The position numbers and the translations under genes are program-made. Below are positions 35,272-44,507 of a stretch of DNA of 64,000 nt, piece by piece. The notes under the pieces were generated by a model. That model saw only the letters and a program-made list of their open reading frames with translations, had not been told where the DNA came from and searched no databases. This DNA is from Pseudomonadota bacterium (GTDB lineage: Bacteria > Pseudomonadota > Alphaproteobacteria > Sphingomonadales > Sphingomonadaceae), in NCBI GenBank assembly GCA_023457895.1, contig JAEXAY010000025.1, positions 1-64,000 on the forward strand. Reading direction: 5' to 3'. The stretch's first letter is position 1; every line of letters begins with the position of its first letter.

Positions 35272-36588
35272 ATGATGAAGATTGCAATGATCGGCGCGGG
35301 TTATGTCGGCCTGGTGTCGGGTGCCTGTTTCGCTGATTTTGGGCACAAGGTTGCCTGTGTCGATACCGACCAGGGCAAGATCGACGCGCTACTTGCGGGC
35401 AAGATGCCGATCTATGAGCCCGGGCTTGACCAGCTCGTTGCCAGCAATGTGGCAGCGGGTCGCCTCTCCTTCACCACCCGGATCAGGGATGCGGTCAAGG
35501 ACGCCGATGCGGTGTTCATCGCGGTCGGCACGCCTTCGCGGCGCGGCGATGGCCATGCTGACCTGTCCTATGTCTATGCCGCGGCGCGAGAAATCGGCGA
35601 GGCGCTCGACCATGACTGCGTCGTTGTCACCAAGTCCACCGTTCCGGTCGGGACGGGCAACGAGGTCGAACGCATCCTGCGCGAAGTGAATGGGCGCAAC
35701 CGCATCGCCGTCGTCTCCAATCCCGAATTTCTACGCGAAGGCGCGGCGATCAGCGATTTCAAGCGGCCCGACCGTATCGTCATCGGCAGCGAGGAGGAAT
35801 GGGCCTCCGACGTCATGCGCGAAATCTACCGCCCGCTCTATCTCAATCAGGCCCCGCTGCTGTTCACCGGCCGCCGCACGGCCGAGTTGACCAAATATGC
35901 GGCCAACGCCTTCCTTGCGACCAAGATCACCTTCATCAACGAGATGGCGGACCTGTGCGAAATCGTCGGCGCTGACGTGCAGGATGTGTCACGCGGCATC
36001 GGGCTTGATAACCGCATCGGCTCCAAATTCCTCCACGCAGGCCCGGGATATGGCGGCAGCTGCTTCCCAAAGGACACGCTGGCGCTGCTCAAGACCGCGC
36101 AGGACAATGACGTTCCGATCCGCATCGTCGAGGCGGTGGTGCAGGTCAATGACAACCGCAAGCGCGCGATGGGCCGCAAGATCATCAAGGCGCTTGGTGG
36201 CGATGCCCGCGGAAAGAAGGTCGCGCTGCTCGGCCTCACCTTCAAGCCCAACACCGATGACATGCGCGACGCGCCTTCGCTTGCAATCGTTCAATCACTG
36301 CTCGATGCCGGCGCGGAAATCACCGCGTTCGATCCCGAGGGCATGGCAGTGGCTGCGCCGCTGATGCCCGAGGTAACCATGGCGACGGACCCTTATGCCG
36401 CCGCGAAAGACGCCGACGTAGTGGTGATCGTCACCGAATGGGATGCCTTCCGGGCGCTCGATCTGAAACAGCTTGCAACGCTGGTTGCCCAGAAAAAGCT
36501 GGTCGACCTGCGCAACATCTATCGCCGCAGTGAAGTGGAACGGGCGGGCTTTGAGCATTATTCGGTCGGGCACCCTGATTCCCGCTGA
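35272..36588 (+). CDS. ugd: UDP-glucose 6-dehydrogenase
   Basis: A 438-residue enzyme that oxidises UDP-glucose twice to UDP-glucuronate, precursor of acidic exopolysaccharides such as the sphingans and of lipid modifications. Landmarks: MIGAGYVGLVSGACFADFGH near residue 5, the segment KSTVPVGTGNEVERIL, the catalytic Cys in GPGYGGSCFPKDTLAL near 260, and LGLTFKPNTDDMRDAPS. Full length. It stands alone downstream of the TonB/ExbB/ExbD region; the next gene is sodC. ATG at 35275 is an equally good start. Confidence 0.96.
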   Translation: MMKIAMIGAGYVGLVSGACFADFGHKVACVDTDQGKIDALLAGKMPIYEPGLDQLVASNVAAGRLSFTTRIRDAVKDADAVFIAVGTPSRRGDGHADLSYVYAAAREIGEALDHDCVVVTKSTVPVGTGNEVERILREVNGRNRIAVVSNPEFLREGAAISDFKRPDRIVIGSEEEWASDVMREIYRPLYLNQAPLLFTGRRTAELTKYAANAFLATKITFINEMADLCEIVGADVQDVSRGIGLDNRIGSKFLHAGPGYGGSCFPKDTLALLKTAQDNDVPIRIVEAVVQVNDNRKRAMGRKIIKALGGDARGKKVALLGLTFKPNTDDMRDAPSLAIVQSLLDAGAEITAFDPEGMAVAAPLMPEVTMATDPYAAAKDADVVVIVTEWDAFRALDLKQLATLVAQKKLVDLRNIYRRSEVERAGFEHYSVGHPDSR

Positions 36589-36661
36589 TCTGCAACGGAA
36601 CCCGGATCGGCGTCCAGCCGTTCTCACTGTCGAGATCCCACCTAACCGAAAAGGAATGGAT

Positions 36662-37195
36662 ATGGTTACCCGCAAATATATGCTCGCCCTTACGGCGCTT
36701 GCCGGCGCGAGCGTGTCGGCCTGCACCACCGTACCGGGCATGGGCGCGCCTGCAGCGCGGGCAGACATCCACAATGCATCGGGCGCCATGATCGGCGAAG
36801 CGCTGGTCTATCAGCGCGGTTCGGATATCGAGATCAAGGTCGGGGTGTCGCAACTCGCGGCGGGTACCTATGCCACGCATATCCATACGGTCGGGAAATG
36901 TGATGCACCCAAGTTTACCACGGCGGGTCCGCATTGGAACCCGATGGGCCGCCAGCACGGTCTCGAAAACGCGATGGGGCCACATGGAGGCGACTTGCCC
37001 AACATCATCGTGGGTGCGAGCGGGACGGGAAGCATCTCCTTCCGTATCCCCTCGCAAAATGTGACGGGGCCGGGCGGCATTCTTGATGCCGATGGCGGCG
37101 CGATCATGGTCCATGCCGGTCCCGATGACATGCGGACCGATCCGGCGGGCAATGCTGGCGACCGGATTGCGTGCGGCGTTTTCCGCCAGCTCTAG
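36662..37195 (+). CDS. sodC: Cu/Zn superoxide dismutase lipoprotein
   Basis: A 177-residue SOD. ATG at 36662 sits 6 bases after AAAAGGA and gives a lipoprotein signal peptide with lipobox (ASVSAC). The metal site is intact: HIHTVGKC (Cu His pair), GPHWNPMGRQHG and PHGGDLPNI (Zn His and bridging residue), IMVHAGPDDM (Cu His). Cys of GKC and IACGVF form the usual disulfide. It destroys periplasmic superoxide, using metals of the periplasm. An MFS gene follows on the opposite strand. Confidence 0.93.
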   Translation: MVTRKYMLALTALAGASVSACTTVPGMGAPAARADIHNASGAMIGEALVYQRGSDIEIKVGVSQLAAGTYATHIHTVGKCDAPKFTTAGPHWNPMGRQHGLENAMGPHGGDLPNIIVGASGTGSISFRIPSQNVTGPGGILDADGGAIMVHAGPDDMRTDPAGNAGDRIACGVFRQL

Positions 37196-37220
37196 AGCGG
37201 CGGATAACCGGAAGCGCGCT

Positions 37221-38843
37221 TCAGCGGGAAGCCTCGGCGGCCTCAGCGCGGGCCAGCACCGTGGCTTCTGCGCCCGGTACCTTGCGATAGGCCAGGATCA
37301 GGAGCAGAACACAGAGCGGAGCGACCAGCAGCAAGGACAGGATACCGGTCTTCAGGCTTCCGGTCATTTCCGAAACCTGCCCGACCATGTAAGGGCCGAG
37401 CCCGAGACCGATCAGCGTCGTGCCAATGAAGAAGGCTGCCGTTGCCGCCCCGCGCATATGCGGGAGGACGAGATCCTGCGTCGTCGCGGCAGCTGCACCC
37501 AGCGCCATGCTGGTAAACACCGCCATCAGGAAATAGAGCAGGCTGAAAAACGCGAAACTGCTGGTATTCATCGCCAGTAGTAGGGGGATGATCGGCGCAA
37601 GCACCCCGAACAAGATCACCATGATGCGGCCAGAAGGGTTGGACTTACGAAGCATGTCGGCCACGCGTCCGCCCGCGATGACCCCAAGAAACCCGCCGAC
37701 CGCTGAAGCGCCGCCGATATAGAGGCCGATCTCCGCTTTACTGATCGAGAAAGTGCGTTCGACATAGGGCGCTGCCCAGAAACTGACGGCGTAAGACGTG
37801 AAGCTGATAAAGCTGTAACCGAGTGTCGTGTAGATAAAAGCGGGCGTTCCCCAGATCAGCCGGAAGGTCGCGGGCGATCGCTCCTTCAGCGCCCCGGCCC
37901 AACTGAAGACAGCATAGACGCCTAGCGCGATCGCGCCCCATTGGAAGAGGTTGCGCGGGCCGGTGAGGTGAACCAGCAACCAGGCCGAAACGACCATCGC
38001 GGCGGCGAACAGGATGTTGACGAGAAAAGCGCGTCCTCCCCTGCTCAAGGCTCCCAACAGGGTAAAGGGCGGGATCACCGACATCATTTCGGCAAAGAAA
38101 TCCTTGAACGGACTGGGTGAGACGGTTGGCTGGAAACCATCGGACAGGCCACGGACCGGCTCTTTCAGCGTCCACACCCACAAGGCGAGAAACAGGCCGG
38201 GCAAGCCCACGATTACGAACGCGCCCTGCCAGCCGACAAGACCGAGCGGCCCGCCGCCGGGGTAGGCAGCATCCCACCAGCTTGCAATCTTGCCGCCGAG
38301 GAACAGCGACAGACCCGCACCGAGATAAAGGCCCGAAGAATACACTGCCAGCGCGGTGGCGCGCTGGCTCTTGGGAAAATAATCGGAAATCAGCGAAAAG
38401 GCGGCCGGGGAGGCGGACGCCTCGCCGATGCCCACACCAAAGCGCGCCGCGCCTAACGAGGCAAAGTTGCGGGCAAATCCGGACAGCACGGTCATCAACG
38501 ACCAGAGCGACAGGCCGATGGTCATCAGCCGGATGCGATGCCAGTTATCGGCCAGCCGGCCGAGCGGTATGCCGAACAAGGCATAAAAGACGCCGAAAGC
38601 GGCCCCGCCGAGGAAACCCAGTTGTGCATCGTCAAGGCCGAGATCGGCCTTGATGTCGTTGGCGAGGATCGAAAGAATCTGCCTGTCGACGAAATTGAGG
38701 ATGTAAACCAGTACGAGGACGCCGAGCATGTACCAGGCATAGCCGCGCGATGGCATATCGGGATGTGTGTCCTGAACCATGCCGTCGCCGGATTGAGCCG
38801 CTCCGCCTTCCGCTTGCTGCGGTTCCTGCAATCCCTCCGTCAT
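37221..38843 (-). CDS. MFS transporter, spinster-like
   Basis: A 540-residue membrane transporter with twelve hydrophobic segments. Start at 38843 is favoured by AAAGGGG upstream. The first half has the MFS motif in the loop 2-3 (GIPLGRLADNWHRIR) and an early YILNFVDRQILSIL; the fifth helix contains GVGIGEASASPAAFSLISDYFPKSQRATALAVYSSG, characteristic of the spinster-like subfamily that exports lipids or small organics. A long cytoplasmic loop (about 230-290) separates the halves. No operon partners. Its substrate is not apparent; spinster relatives range from glycerol-3-phosphate to sphingosine-1-phosphate in eukaryotes. Confidence 0.9.
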   Translation of the reverse strand: MTEGLQEPQQAEGGAAQSGDGMVQDTHPDMPSRGYAWYMLGVLVLVYILNFVDRQILSILANDIKADLGLDDAQLGFLGGAAFGVFYALFGIPLGRLADNWHRIRLMTIGLSLWSLMTVLSGFARNFASLGAARFGVGIGEASASPAAFSLISDYFPKSQRATALAVYSSGLYLGAGLSLFLGGKIASWWDAAYPGGGPLGLVGWQGAFVIVGLPGLFLALWVWTLKEPVRGLSDGFQPTVSPSPFKDFFAEMMSVIPPFTLLGALSRGGRAFLVNILFAAAMVVSAWLLVHLTGPRNLFQWGAIALGVYAVFSWAGALKERSPATFRLIWGTPAFIYTTLGYSFISFTSYAVSFWAAPYVERTFSISKAEIGLYIGGASAVGGFLGVIAGGRVADMLRKSNPSGRIMVILFGVLAPIIPLLLAMNTSSFAFFSLLYFLMAVFTSMALGAAAATTQDLVLPHMRGAATAAFFIGTTLIGLGLGPYMVGQVSEMTGSLKTGILSLLLVAPLCVLLLILAYRKVPGAEATVLARAEAAEASR

Positions 38844-38962
38844 CGGTCGATTCCCCTTTACAACCCCTGCGGGTCTTGCCAGCCCGCTTGCGATGTTCAA
38901 TTTAGGTAACAGATGAAAACCCTCTGTCCATTGCTAATCGGCCGGACTTCAAGATTGCTGCC

Positions 38963-39433
38963 ATGACCCAGATTTCCAGCCTGTCCATTCTTTTCGTCTG
39001 TCTCGGCAATATCTGCCGCTCGCCTACGGCCGAGGGTATCGCGCGGGTGCGGGCGGCGGAGCGGGGTGTCGCCATGCGCATCGATTCCGCAGGAACGAGC
39101 GCGGAACATGCAGGGCAGCCACCCGACCGCCGGGCACAGGCTGAGGCAGCGGCGCGGGGCACGCCGATCGGCGACCTGCGCGCGCGTCAGGTGACGGCGG
39201 ATGATTTTAACCGCTTCGACCATATCATCGCGATGGACCATGCCAATCTGCGGAATCTGCAGCGGATCGCGCCCCGCGATGCCGCCGCGTCGCTATCGCT
39301 GTTGTTCGACCATCTGCCCGGCCGTGAAGGCGAGGCCGTGGCTGACCCCTGGTATGGCGACGAGACCGACTTTGTGCTGTGCTGGGACGAATGCGATGCA
39401 GGGGTGCGCGCGCTGATTGACGCGCTCGGCTAG
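38963..39433 (+). CDS. Low molecular weight protein-tyrosine phosphatase
   Basis: A 156-residue phosphatase. The P-loop CLGNICRSPTAEG gives the nucleophile Cys, the transition-state Arg and Ser; the general acid Asp lies in VADPWYG near residue 123. The length and order are standard. Members dephosphorylate bacterial tyrosine kinases that control capsule synthesis, but no kinase is in view; the ugd gene 2 kb away may be incidental. Convergent with thpR. Confidence 0.93.
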   Translation: MTQISSLSILFVCLGNICRSPTAEGIARVRAAERGVAMRIDSAGTSAEHAGQPPDRRAQAEAAARGTPIGDLRARQVTADDFNRFDHIIAMDHANLRNLQRIAPRDAAASLSLLFDHLPGREGEAVADPWYGDETDFVLCWDECDAGVRALIDALG

Positions 39434-39463
39434 CGGCCTCTGTGTCGCGCCGGGTGCGGGCGA

Positions 39464-40006
39464 TCAGCTTTCCTGGCTGAGTGCATAACGCAGCACCGGC
39501 TCGTATAACGAGCCGCCCTGCCCGAGGTGGCTTTCATAGAGAATGAGGTGATCGAAGCGCATCGGCGGCGAGGAAAGGCCGCCATGGGCCTCGATAAACG
39601 CGTCGACCGGCCCGGTCGCGCGGTTGAGCCGGGCGAGCGTGATGTGCGGTGCGAATGCCCGCTCGTCGCGCGGCACACCCGCACTGGCGCAGGCCTGTTC
39701 GACCTTATGATGCAGCGCGGTGACGGCCTCGTGCGGGGTCACACCCGCCCATAGTGTGTGAGGAATGCCGCGCCGCTCGAACAGTCCCACGCCCAGCAAC
39801 GCCAGATCGAGGACGGGAGCATGAACCCGCCCGAGCGCGGCGGCAATATCGTCTGCCTGATTTGAGCCAACCTCGCCAATGAACTTGAGCGTGAGGTGAA
39901 GTTGTCCGTCATCCTGCCAGCGCGCACCCGCGATGCCGCCCATCAGGTCGAGCAGTCGAGCGCGCATCGAGGATGGGGGCCGCAAGCCAACAAACAACCG
40001 GTGCAT
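39464..40006 (-). CDS. thpR: RNA 2',3'-cyclic phosphodiesterase (ThpR, 2H family)
   Basis: A 180-residue 2H phosphoesterase with both His motifs: HLTLKFIG near residue 40 and HITLARL near 125. It opens 2',3'-cyclic phosphates at RNA ends; bacterial members were first called 2'-5' RNA ligases. ATG at 40006 (MHRLFVGLRPPSSM) is chosen over 40042. Convergent with the phosphatase; stops lie 31 bases apart. Confidence 0.9.
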   Translation of the reverse strand: MHRLFVGLRPPSSMRARLLDLMGGIAGARWQDDGQLHLTLKFIGEVGSNQADDIAAALGRVHAPVLDLALLGVGLFERRGIPHTLWAGVTPHEAVTALHHKVEQACASAGVPRDERAFAPHITLARLNRATGPVDAFIEAHGGLSSPPMRFDHLILYESHLGQGGSLYEPVLRYALSQES

Positions 40007-40165
40007 GTCCGGAACCTTGGGGGATTTGCGCAGGCGAAGCAAGCATGTGCGCCTATCGTATCGAAATGGGAACGAATTGGTCCGGTTTTTCTTGAATTCT
40101 CGCCATGATCCTCCAATATGAGGAAAGGACCGGCAAGGGGCCGGTCAGTATGGAGTTTTTTGACA

Positions 40166-40927
40166 ATGGCTAATTGGTCTGATCCCCGTCTGGACGACCG
40201 CCTCGACACCCGAACGAGCTATCATGATAGTGTGGGCGTTCCTGACGCGACTTATGACGCGGGACTGCGGTCCTACATGCTTAAAGTCTATAATTACATG
40301 GCGTCGGGCGTGCTGTGGACTGGCATTGTTGCCTATCTCATTGGCAACAGCAGCGCGGTCAACCTGCTGCTTTCTCCGACCGGCGGGCTTTCGATGCTCG
40401 GCTGGATCGCGGCGCTTTCGCCGCTCGCTTTCGTCCTCCTTATGAGCGCGGGTATCAACCGCATGAGTGAAGGGGCGATGAGGGTTTCCTTCTGGGCGTT
40501 CGCGACGCTGATCGGCGTATCGCTTTCGACCATCTTCGTGCGCTTCACCGGCAGTTCGATTGCGGAAACCTTCTTTGCGACCGCCGCTGCTTTCGCGGGG
40601 CTCAGCCTGTTCGGCTACACCACCAAGAAGGATCTGTCGGGTTTCGGCACCTTCCTCATCATGGGGGTGTGGGGCCTGATCATCGCGTCGCTGCTGAACA
40701 TCTTCCTGTTCAAGTCGGGGCCGATGGCCCTCGCGATCAGCGCGATTGGCGTGCTCGTGTTCGCTGGCCTCACCGCCTACGACACGCAGAAGATCAAGAG
40801 CCTCTATTTCCACGTCGCGGGCACCGACATGATGGGCAAGACCGTTATCATGGGCGCGCTCAGCCTCTATCTCGACTTCATCAACATGTTCCAGTTCCTG
40901 CTCTCATTCATGGGCAGCAACGACTAA
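40166..40927 (+). CDS. Bax inhibitor-1/YccA family membrane protein
   Basis: A 253-residue protein with seven membrane helices (SYMLKVYNYMASGVLWTGIVAYLI at the start, LTAYDTQKIKSLY near the end). The conserved Asp pair in the last loops of BI-1 proteins (TAYDTQ and LYLDFINMF) is present; these proteins form pH-sensitive calcium leak channels or interact with FtsH. ATG at 40166 is set by MANWSDPRLD; an in-frame extension to 40118 is unlikely. A strong terminator follows. Confidence 0.9.
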   Translation: MANWSDPRLDDRLDTRTSYHDSVGVPDATYDAGLRSYMLKVYNYMASGVLWTGIVAYLIGNSSAVNLLLSPTGGLSMLGWIAALSPLAFVLLMSAGINRMSEGAMRVSFWAFATLIGVSLSTIFVRFTGSSIAETFFATAAAFAGLSLFGYTTKKDLSGFGTFLIMGVWGLIIASLLNIFLFKSGPMALAISAIGVLVFAGLTAYDTQKIKSLYFHVAGTDMMGKTVIMGALSLYLDFINMFQFLLSFMGSND

Positions 40928-40948
40928 GCTGGTCGAGACTGAAACAAT

Positions 40949-40982
40949 AAAGGCCCGGTGGAGCGATCCGCCGGGCCTTTTT
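40949..40982 (+). terminator. Terminator after the Bax inhibitor gene
   Basis: AAAGGCCCGG, a 12-base loop, CCGGGCCTTT and further T. Perfect 10-bp stem. Confidence 0.92.
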
Positions 40983-41023
40983 CTTTCCAGTTCGGTTCGG
41001 GAGCCGTTATCGGTTTAGGGCCG

Positions 41024-41665
41024 TTACCCCTCCTTCTGCATCTCCGCGATCAGCGCGCCGTCGATCGCCTTGGCCTTCTGATAGGCGGGGCGCTCGCGCA
41101 GGCGGGCGGCATAGCTTTCGAAGCTGGGCCGTTTCTCAAAGGTGCCGAAATTGAGGCCCCAATCGACCTGGCTGCCGAAATAGACGTCGGCCATGGTGAA
41201 GCGGTCGCCGCACACATAGGCGCGGCCATCGCCGAGCAGGCCGTCGATTGCGTTCATGACGTCGTCATAGCTGCCATAGCCGATTGACTTTGACTGGTCC
41301 GCGCTGGGCATGAGGCCCGTAGCCTTGGCCGTCACTGCGGCCTCAACCGGTCCGGCCGCAAAGAACATCCAGCGATAATAATCGGCCCGCTCCGCCTCGG
41401 CTGGCGCAAGCTCCATGTCGGGGTAAAGTTCCGCTAGGTAGGCGCAGATCGCCGCTGCCTCGGTCACGACCTTGTCACCCGATCCGCTGTGGTGAACGAT
41501 GCTGGGCACCTTTCCCATCGGATTGATCGCCAGATAATTGTCGCCCTTCATTGTCGTCGCGTAATCGAGCAGCACCTGCTCATAATCCGCACCGGCCTCT
41601 TCAAGCGCCCAGCGCGCAATCTGCCCGCGCGACATAGGGTTGGTATAGAATGTGATATCCGCCAT
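41024..41665 (-). CDS. Glutathione S-transferase family protein
   Basis: A 213-residue GST: thioredoxin-like N-terminal domain (ITFYTNPMSRGQIARWALEEAGADYE, with the catalytic Ser of the NPMSRG turn, INPMGKVPSIV for glutathione binding, and VVTEAAAICAYLAELYP) and a helical C-terminal domain (GDRFTMADVYFGSQVDWG). Full length. It conjugates or reduces xenobiotics with glutathione; the exact substrate is unknown. Standalone on the minus strand, convergent with the Bax-inhibitor gene across a terminator. Confidence 0.93.
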   Translation of the reverse strand: MADITFYTNPMSRGQIARWALEEAGADYEQVLLDYATTMKGDNYLAINPMGKVPSIVHHSGSGDKVVTEAAAICAYLAELYPDMELAPAEAERADYYRWMFFAAGPVEAAVTAKATGLMPSADQSKSIGYGSYDDVMNAIDGLLGDGRAYVCGDRFTMADVYFGSQVDWGLNFGTFEKRPSFESYAARLRERPAYQKAKAIDGALIAEMQKEG

Positions 41666-41763
41666 TCACGGCTCTCCTCAATGAAATGCCTCCCTGTGTG
41701 CGCCTTCAATATGACCGCAACAAGTCAGCGCGCAAGATGCGCCGGCCGTTCGTTGCGGCAGGT

Positions 41764-42141
41764 TTAGGCGGCCTTCAGACGGGCGGCGAGACGGTTCGCC
41801 TGCCGCGCGGCATTATCCACCGCGTCAAGGCTGACCAGCGTGACGGAGGAGAGATAGGGGTTCCCCCGAACGGTGTTGCGCTTGCGCAGGGCAAGTGTTG
41901 GCACACCGTCGATATTGACAATCTCACGGCTCGCCATCGTCATCGCGTCGCGCAGTTCGAGGAGCGGCCAGAGCTCCGCCAGCAGCACAAGGTCGCCCTC
42001 GCCGCCGCTGTCGAGCCCTTCGATATGCGCGATTTCGTCGAGAAAACGGTCACATAATTCGTTCGCCTGCGCCGCCCGGCAGCGGTCCTGCACGACGAAA
42101 AATTCCTGAATCGCGGCAATGCTGGCGGACATATCGGTCAT
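41764..42141 (-). CDS. Hypothetical alpha-helical protein
   Basis: A 125-residue soluble protein without a recognised domain. It looks mainly helical, with the sequence AAQANELCDRFLDEIAHIEGLDSGGEGDLVLLAELWPLLELRDAMTM in the middle and an Arg/Ala-rich C-terminal helix. MSASIAAIQ at codon 4 is an alternative start. It lies between GST and the diguanylate cyclase in the same direction. Codon usage is like that of the neighbours, and no antisense gene overlaps it, so it is probably real; no role can be inferred. Confidence 0.5.
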   Translation of the reverse strand: MTDMSASIAAIQEFFVVQDRCRAAQANELCDRFLDEIAHIEGLDSGGEGDLVLLAELWPLLELRDAMTMASREIVNIDGVPTLALRKRNTVRGNPYLSSVTLVSLDAVDNAARQANRLAARLKAA

Positions 42142-42206
42142 GCTGCCGAGTCTTAACCCATTCTGGTTATTACCCGGTAAACATGGCAGGGCTGCTCACC
42201 CGGCTG

Positions 42207-43889
42207 TCATGCCGCCATCACCGGCATGTGTCCCGCCTGGCAAGCACGGTCACGCCCGGACGATTTTGCATGATAGAGCGCGGCGTCCGCTTCGCGGTAC
42301 AGCGCGAGCCACTGGGTTTCGTTTTCGACCTTGCCGTCGGCCACGCCGAGGCTGGCAGTTACGGTAATTCCCGAAGGCATCGCATGGGCGCGAATTGCCT
42401 GCAGCAGCGCCGCCGCATCGCCGACGCGGGTGGCGGACATGGGCATGAGGATCGCAAATTCCTCGCCGCCAAGGCGCGCCGCGAGAAATTCCGGCCGGCA
42501 GTGACGGTCAAGGATGGCCGCAAGCTCGCACAGCACATCGTCGCCCGCGGCATGGCCGTGGCGATCATTGACCTGCTTGAAATGGTCGATGTCGAGGAGA
42601 AAGAGGCGATGGACGCCTTCGCGGCCGATCGCCTGTTCCAGAAAGGCGCGCCGGTTGAGGAGCCCGGTCAGCGGATCGGATGAGGCAAGCGCAATCGCCG
42701 AGCGTTGCGCCGCGATCGCGCCGTCGCGTTCAGACATCAAGGTGCGCAGTCTGGTCACAATGATCGGAATGCTGATGAGGGCTTCGAACGACAGGGCGAT
42801 AGTGTTGCCATTATCCAGCCAGAAGCTGAACGGCAACACGCCAAAGCCGTTGAGCAATCGCGCGAAGCCGACCGTGATCGGAGCAATCCAGGCGAGGACA
42901 AACAGCCACAGCAAGGGAGTGCGCGCCTGCCATGCGCGGAACAGCGCGACCAGCGCGGCTGCCAGCGTCAATATGGAGAACAGGTAATAGAGGCGATCGA
43001 ACAACCCGATGTGCCATGGCGCAAAAAGCGCATAGCCGATCGCGCTGGCGACGATCCCGCCGCTCAATAGGATCCGGATGCGATCGAGACGCGCTCCGGT
43101 AACTTTCCGGCCAAAAAAGCGGAAAATGAAATCGCAGGCCGCCACTGATGCCAGCGACTGGACGATATAGTTCAGCCGCAGCCGGTCATTGTTGTTCAGT
43201 CCTTCGATCAGCAGCATGACCGCGCCGGACGACAGAAAGGCATAGAACAAAAGCCCCGCAACCATCGCGCAATAGCTCAGCTGGAAGGGCTGGCGCAGCG
43301 CCATCCACAGCGCGAAATTATATCCCAGCAAGGCGAGCGACAGTCCCAGAAAAGCCGCATAAAGCACCATCAGCCAGTGTTGCTGGCGGTCGCTTTCGCT
43401 CTTGTGCAGCAATTGCGCGCCGAGGACTACGCCGCGCAGATTGGCGCTGCCCTCGGTTGCGGTGAAAATCGCGGAGAGCGGCGCATCATGGACCGGCACG
43501 GTAAACTGGGGCAGCGCGCCGATGGTCATATAATCGCCGGTGGTACCCGCGCTGTAGGCAAGCGTGCGGGTGGCTCCGTCGGCATAACGAAAGAGTATCT
43601 GCGCCCGCTCCTGCCACACACTGCTGATGCGCAGCACCAGCGGATCGGCAGCGGTCGAGCGGGCAGGAGGCGTAGTCATCCTAACGAGGAAATTGCCGGC
43701 CCCATGGGCCGATTGGCGACCGTGACAGGAATAATGCGTGACTTTGTCCGCGAGACGAGCGACCGGTTCCACCGGGTCTTCGATGCGGGTGATACAGGGA
43801 TGCAAAGGCTCAGCCGCGTCGGCGCGCGCCGCAAATGCGCTGCACCAGACCGCCAGCAATAATGACAGCGCGAGTCTTACCCTTCCCAT
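42207..43889 (-). CDS. 7TM-DISM membrane receptor with diguanylate cyclase (GGDEF) domain
   Basis: A 560-residue membrane enzyme that makes cyclic di-GMP. Signal peptide (residues 1-26), a periplasmic beta-rich sensor domain (about 27-165), seven membrane helices (about 170-385, 7TMR-DISM type), a short coiled linker, then GGDEF: SDPLTGLLNRRAFLEQ, LLDIDHFKQVNDRHGHAAGDDVL and the active site RLGGEEFAILM. The inhibitory I-site position reads RPEF where RxxD is usual, so feedback by product is probably weakened. Signals from periplasmic ligands (often carbohydrates in this family) should set its activity. It stands between two unrelated genes. Confidence 0.93.
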   Translation of the reverse strand: MGRVRLALSLLLAVWCSAFAARADAAEPLHPCITRIEDPVEPVARLADKVTHYSCHGRQSAHGAGNFLVRMTTPPARSTAADPLVLRISSVWQERAQILFRYADGATRTLAYSAGTTGDYMTIGALPQFTVPVHDAPLSAIFTATEGSANLRGVVLGAQLLHKSESDRQQHWLMVLYAAFLGLSLALLGYNFALWMALRQPFQLSYCAMVAGLLFYAFLSSGAVMLLIEGLNNNDRLRLNYIVQSLASVAACDFIFRFFGRKVTGARLDRIRILLSGGIVASAIGYALFAPWHIGLFDRLYYLFSILTLAAALVALFRAWQARTPLLWLFVLAWIAPITVGFARLLNGFGVLPFSFWLDNGNTIALSFEALISIPIIVTRLRTLMSERDGAIAAQRSAIALASSDPLTGLLNRRAFLEQAIGREGVHRLFLLDIDHFKQVNDRHGHAAGDDVLCELAAILDRHCRPEFLAARLGGEEFAILMPMSATRVGDAAALLQAIRAHAMPSGITVTASLGVADGKVENETQWLALYREADAALYHAKSSGRDRACQAGHMPVMAA

Positions 43890-44005
43890 AAGGCTTATCT
43901 GACGTCACAAATGTAAAATATCGTTAAAATAACGCGCAAATCCGCAGGCACGAGTCCAAAAAAGGGGGGCAGCCTCGCGCGCAAACGGGCTGCTCGCCTC
44001 GCTTG

Positions 44006-44488
44006 TCAGCCGATATCGGCGGCCAGCCGGAAATTGTCCGGCAATATGCCTTCATAATGCTCCAGCGGCGGGGCGCCCCGGACCTTTTGCCCGTTGCGCA
44101 ACAGGAAGATATGGCGGACGATCTCCGCCTGCTGTTCCAGCCCATAGCGTTCGAGCGGCCAGCCCGGTTTCAGGCTGTAGCCATAGCGGGCAAAGGGGAG
44201 GCGCATCAACACGAGGTAGAAGGTTCCGCGCTTCTGCGCCTGCCACACATGGGTCATTTCATGGATGAACAGGCCCTGGCGGTAGACCTCCGTGTCGCAG
44301 AAATCGTCGCAATAAAGGTCCGAGGCTGGGTTGAAATGGATATGGCCCATCGGCGCCATCGCCACCAGCTTGGGCTGGAAGAACGCCCATTTGCGGTTCC
44401 GTATCTCGACCTTGTCATAATCGATCGCATTGCCGAACACGCTCTGGGCGAGCGCCTTTTCCTTGCCGGTCAGTTTGCGGGAGGTCAT
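44006..44488 (-). CDS. HExxH-motif protein (vgr-related in sphingomonads)
   Basis: A 160-residue soluble protein. The centre reads LFIHEMTHVWQAQKRG, a zinc metallopeptidase HExxH motif followed by helical segments; this pattern is found in small sphingomonad proteins labelled vgr-related and in DUF4157-like peptidases. Preceding residues (VAMAPMGHIHFNPASDLY, DDFCDTEVYRQG) look like the usual edge strand. Whether it is an active peptidase is unknown: the third zinc ligand is not obvious. No type VI or toxin genes are nearby, so the vgr label says nothing about function. It follows the PCuAC gene on the same strand. Confidence 0.6.
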   Translation of the reverse strand: MTSRKLTGKEKALAQSVFGNAIDYDKVEIRNRKWAFFQPKLVAMAPMGHIHFNPASDLYCDDFCDTEVYRQGLFIHEMTHVWQAQKRGTFYLVLMRLPFARYGYSLKPGWPLERYGLEQQAEIVRHIFLLRNGQKVRGAPPLEHYEGILPDNFRLAADIG

Positions 44489-44507
44489 CTCGCGGTTGAG
44501 AGCGATT

